Of a DNA stretch of 64,000 nt, positions 60,525 to 64,000 are shown one piece after another; the stretch's first letter is position 1; each line of letters begins with the position of its first letter. A model generated the notes under the pieces. That model was given only the letters and a program-made list of their open reading frames with translations, ran no database searches and had not been told where the DNA came from. Origin of the DNA: Cacajao melanocephalus. Its lineage: Eukaryota; Chordata; Mammalia; Primates; Pitheciidae. The stretch lies in contig CAUYLG010005006.1 of NCBI GenBank assembly GCA_963573385.1, positions 21,529-85,528 of the forward strand, in the 5' to 3' direction. The translations under genes and the position numbers were made by a program.

Positions 60525-63500
60525 TTTTGCTTTCATTTTATTTAATTTTTTTATTAATGATGTTGTACTTCTTCTTAGAGAATTAATGCCAGTCATCTTA
60601 AGCATTAATTTCTCCCTGTAATACCACATGTCCATAATATATGTCAGTTTTTGCTTGTTGGTTTGCATTTATTTGTTTTCAGAATAATTTCCTAAATTAT
60701 TAGAGAAGCAAATATAAAATTTTCAGTTAAAGGTAGAAAAAAATAATCACTTTTTGTAAAAATAAAAAATGAACTTACTTTTCTAAACTCTACTTATGTA
60801 AGTCACTATTTCTACAAGGCTGCTTAGCCTTCTCAGAAAAGGCAACACAGCTATTTAAGGCAATGAATTATACTCGCGTAATGCCATGGAAAGAATGTGC
60901 TGAGTCCATCCATCTTGCCCCCTTCTTGAAAGCTGAAGTGACACATATGCTAGGGACTTATCCAGATCCTTCTTAAATCAACTGCAGCAATCGTTTCCTT
61001 GAGAAAATTTTGCAGTCTGAAGATGTTTTCCCTGGTTTCACTTTTTCACAAGAGAAAGTAGACAGCAACTCCAGAAGCTGTGAGTTGAGACCAAATAAAA
61101 ATGCCTCTATATCCTCAGGCTGAAAATAAATTCTACCTGGAGATATTATTCCTTCTTTGCAAGCCATTGTGTTTAGCTTTTCCAATCTATCATGACTTAT
61201 TTCTAATAACAATATAACTTTTCTCTAAGTTACAAATGGCTCACTGGGTCTATAAATGATGTAAACATACATAGTATTACTAGAAAGCTATTTACATTTG
61301 AAATAGCTAATATATTTTTCATATCTGTAAAACCTACAAGTTTTTATTTTGCCCTCTATAAATTTAGTAATATTTCTTCTCATTCCAGTCATTATTTTAC
61401 ATTTTTAAATTATATTTTACTGCTTTTTGGATAGAGGAATTATGCAGATAAATACCCTGTGTAACAAAATGTTAATTTTGTTGTAGCTACGAGCTACACA
61501 ATTTTGGCCATGAAAAGAGCAAGCAAACTAGATTTGGCAGAAATTAAAGTAGTCCCGATTCAGCAGTAACCTTACACAAAACCTAGATTATCTTGTAATC
61601 AAATCAGACAAACTAGATTTGTATATAATTAGATCAGCATAATTAAATTCCCCATCTCTTAGGGAACATCAAAATGCACATGCGTAGGATTCATTATTTT
61701 TTCCCTTTGTCCCTAGTTGCAGTAATGAAAATCTACACCCAACAACTCAGCTGGGTCTGCCACTTAAGAGAAGTTCTTTCCACTGATACCTTAAAATTAA
61801 CTTTGTGAAAAACTAATTGTAGTTTTTAGAAAATCAAAGTTGCAATATTTCCCATTAAGTTTAATTTGATTCTGTGGTTCATCCACAATTTTAAAGGATA
61901 AAGTTCTTTTAAGATAATTAGCAATCAGGGATTAAGAATGCAAAAGTGCATTATTTTGTCATTATGGATTTTTTAAATAATCAGAAGACTTATGTTGGTC
62001 AACATCAATACAAATTTTGTTTTCACACTTTAGCCATTAAAAATCAAAAAGGATTATTAGGAAATATAATTAATATTCATTAAATATTTGATATATAGAT
62101 TTTCTATAATATTTTAAATCTTCCTATGAATTGCCATTATCATTTTTCTCAATATAAGCATGTTATTCAAAAAGCTACATAAAATTGGTCTAAAATTTAG
62201 TGTAAGATGTGTATCTTATCAAATATATGTTAGAATAAAAAAATAATGACCAAAACATGCCACCCAAACCCAGCATGAAAAATAAGCATTTTTGAAAAAA
62301 TACTTTATTCAAAAGAAAAAGCAACAGGAATAAAGAAGAATATAAAGTTAAAATACTTCCTTATTTATTCATCTCTAAATATAGATGCTAACTGATGGGA
62401 GTAGGAAGATAATTATGTTAAATGAATGAAGTCAATCTTCTTTAATACCTATCTTTTCAAATGTACTGTCCTTCCTCAAGGACTAGATGAGTTTTCTAGG
62501 ATAATTCAAAGAAAACTAGTGCAGAGCTTAATCTAGCATGATTTTTAATTTTACTCCCATACCCATAACCTCTTGAAAGACTGTTCTAGCAAAGTCTTTC
62601 TTTGGCAGAGAATGCTTCATGCTTTCATATTTCCAGAGACAAATACTTATTTCTTATACTCAGTAAAACACATGTCTCCTCGTTATGATCTTCCAAGGTG
62701 TTGGTTAAGGCATAGCGTAAAATATGCTTGTTTGTGACTTCAAAAATAAGGCTTATAATAACTAAGGAAAATGTATAATGGACTGTGAGCCTGATTAATG
62801 TTAAATTTAGAATCCAGAGAGAAAAATAGTAATAAGCAGCTGTCAATTTTCCCATCAAAACTCCTTTAGAGGTATAATATTTAGAGAGATGCTTTGACAT
62901 ACACTCTTTTTCTGTTCAGAAACTTCTTCATTCCATGATTCCCAAACTCAATAATTCAGTTAATTTATATTTGTTCTTAGTATTTTAGGTGATATTGCTT
63001 CATAAAACTTCAGCTCACAATTATGCAAAAATATTAGATAGTTATATGCTTCTGTAGATCTTGTGCTTCATACTTATTGCCCTTAACAGACTTTTAAATA
63101 AATATTTTTTCTATCATTACTTTTTAAATTATCAGTGGCAGAAATAAGCCTCCACAGTACCCACAGTTTGATAATAACACACAGTTTACCCCACAGGCAG
63201 AGTACCATGCAAATTTAACAGTACCCCAACTTTTAATGAAATCAGTCTATTCACCACATGCTTGGCTACAGAGAAAATATCACATTGCACTAAAACTTTC
63301 CAAGATTATTGTCTCAATTTCTGTACTTATTTCAACATAGACTGGTACCAATTTATGCATGACCATTCATTTATTAAACATATTGTGAGTGTCACAAGCT
63401 GTGCATTTAAATATGTAATTTAGGTGTTACCTGCTGGAAAGAAGATCACAGGAGCAAGAGTCTGTTTGTCATATTTCCTGCTGTATTATTACTAATGAGC

Positions 63501-63685
63501 ACAGTGACTTTGTGCATAAGAAGTAAGGTCTTTTACCAAAAATTACTACAGAATTTATATTTAAGAACTACATATTACCTAATTTGGTTGAAGATTCTTC
63601 AGTGTGAATATTAAAAATATAAATTATCCATTTTGATACAACTCTTTTTAAAAAGTACAAATAATAGAAAACATAAATATATATT
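60525..63685. other. AT-rich unassigned sequence (3.1 kb)
   Basis: No Alu, no clear L1 and no gene. Frames of 79-91 codons at 60973 and 62625 (minus) show no recognisable domain. This is the longest stretch of the window without an assignable repeat. Confidence 0.4.
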
Positions 63686-63830
63686 TTTTTAAATTGTACT
63701 TCAGGTTCTGGGGTACATGTGCAGATCATGCAGGATCGTTACATAGGTACACACATGGCAATGTGGTTTGCTGCCTCCATACCCCATCACCTACATGTGG
63801 CATTTCTCTCCATGTTATCCCTCCCCAACC
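63686..63830 (-). mobile_element. L1PA 3' end
   Basis: 'tgtacttcaggttctggggt', 'acatgtgcagatcatgcagg', 'atcgttacataggtacacac' and 'ggcaatgtggtttgctgcct' match the inverted 3' UTR of the L1 at 50467 in order. The match ends abruptly near 63830. Confidence 0.85.
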
Positions 63831-64000
63831 AACCCACCCCCAACCACCACATCCCACCCAAAAAACCCCCCCCCCGTTAAACCCCACCAAACCCCCCCCC
63901 AAACAACCAAATTTGTTTTTGACCCCCAAAATTGTACAAGTGTTAACAATTTTGAACAACCACCAAAACAAAAAAAAAATTTGTTTATTTTAAGTTAAAT
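63831..64000. other. Probable low-quality sequence
   Basis: L1 homology is replaced by runs of C (up to 9-10) and A, with repeated 'aaacccc'-type text that matches neither the L1 nor any repeat I know. It looks like base-calling failure at a read or contig end. Confidence 0.7.

Noticed and set aside
60307..60668. Lys/Glu/Arg-rich frames resembling a charged protein
   Set aside because: Translations of the TTTC microsatellite on the opposite strand.

Overview
This is primate nuclear DNA. Alu-family SINEs (J, S and younger Y-like copies), primate-age L1, MIR, L2, MaLR and ERV LTRs are all present, and Alu elements of this kind occur only in primates. The species cannot be told from the window. 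I find no convincing protein-coding gene, RNA gene, CpG-island promoter, plasmid/phage element or CRISPR array. The region reads as intergenic or deep-intronic sequence built almost entirely from layered transposon insertions. Every longer open frame I examined, except one unidentified 258-bp frame at 4.1 kb, falls on an Alu, L1, L2, LTR or simple repeat.

Layout. 0-12 kb: mostly old or unique sequence with MIR and L2 fragments, an MLT1-type MaLR LTR, a facing FRAM/AluJ pair, one AluS, an ERV LTR nested inside a MIR, and two CTCF-like core motifs. 12-19 kb: a second solo LTR, a long L2 fragment with an ORF2 relic, a second MLT1-type LTR, and an old L1 mosaic interrupted by an Alu monomer and an AluJ; a 66-bp segment is duplicated on either side of this mosaic. 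19-23.5 kb: unique sequence, Alus, a MER5-type hAT element. 24-32.4 kb: a long minus-strand L1 (3' UTR, ORF2, ORF1 and 5' UTR relics) plus a second L1 fragment, broken by many Alus including an Alu-in-Alu nest. 32.4-44 kb: L2, a HERV-K-like LTR, a third MLT1-type LTR, Alus, MER5 copies and several long unassigned stretches. 44-51.7 kb: minus-strand L1s with Alus, a solo ERV LTR, TA repeats and a 226-nt pure pyrimidine tract. 52-54 kb: the last two Alus, perfect AT-rich hairpins and a TCTA repeat. 54-64 kb: AT-rich and Alu-free, with an MST-type MaLR element that keeps internal sequence, three pyrimidine microsatellites, and the end of an L1.

Two window-wide patterns stand out. All recognisable L1 fragments and 22 of 29 Alu-family copies lie on the minus strand. 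Alu content drops abruptly after 53.6 kb as the sequence becomes AT-rich. The last 170 bases degrade into C and A homopolymers that do not match the L1 they interrupt, and this looks like poor-quality sequence rather than biology. I did not find an undescribed biological system; the most useful leads are the CTCF-like sites, the local 66-bp duplication, the non-B-DNA-prone tracts and the strand bias.
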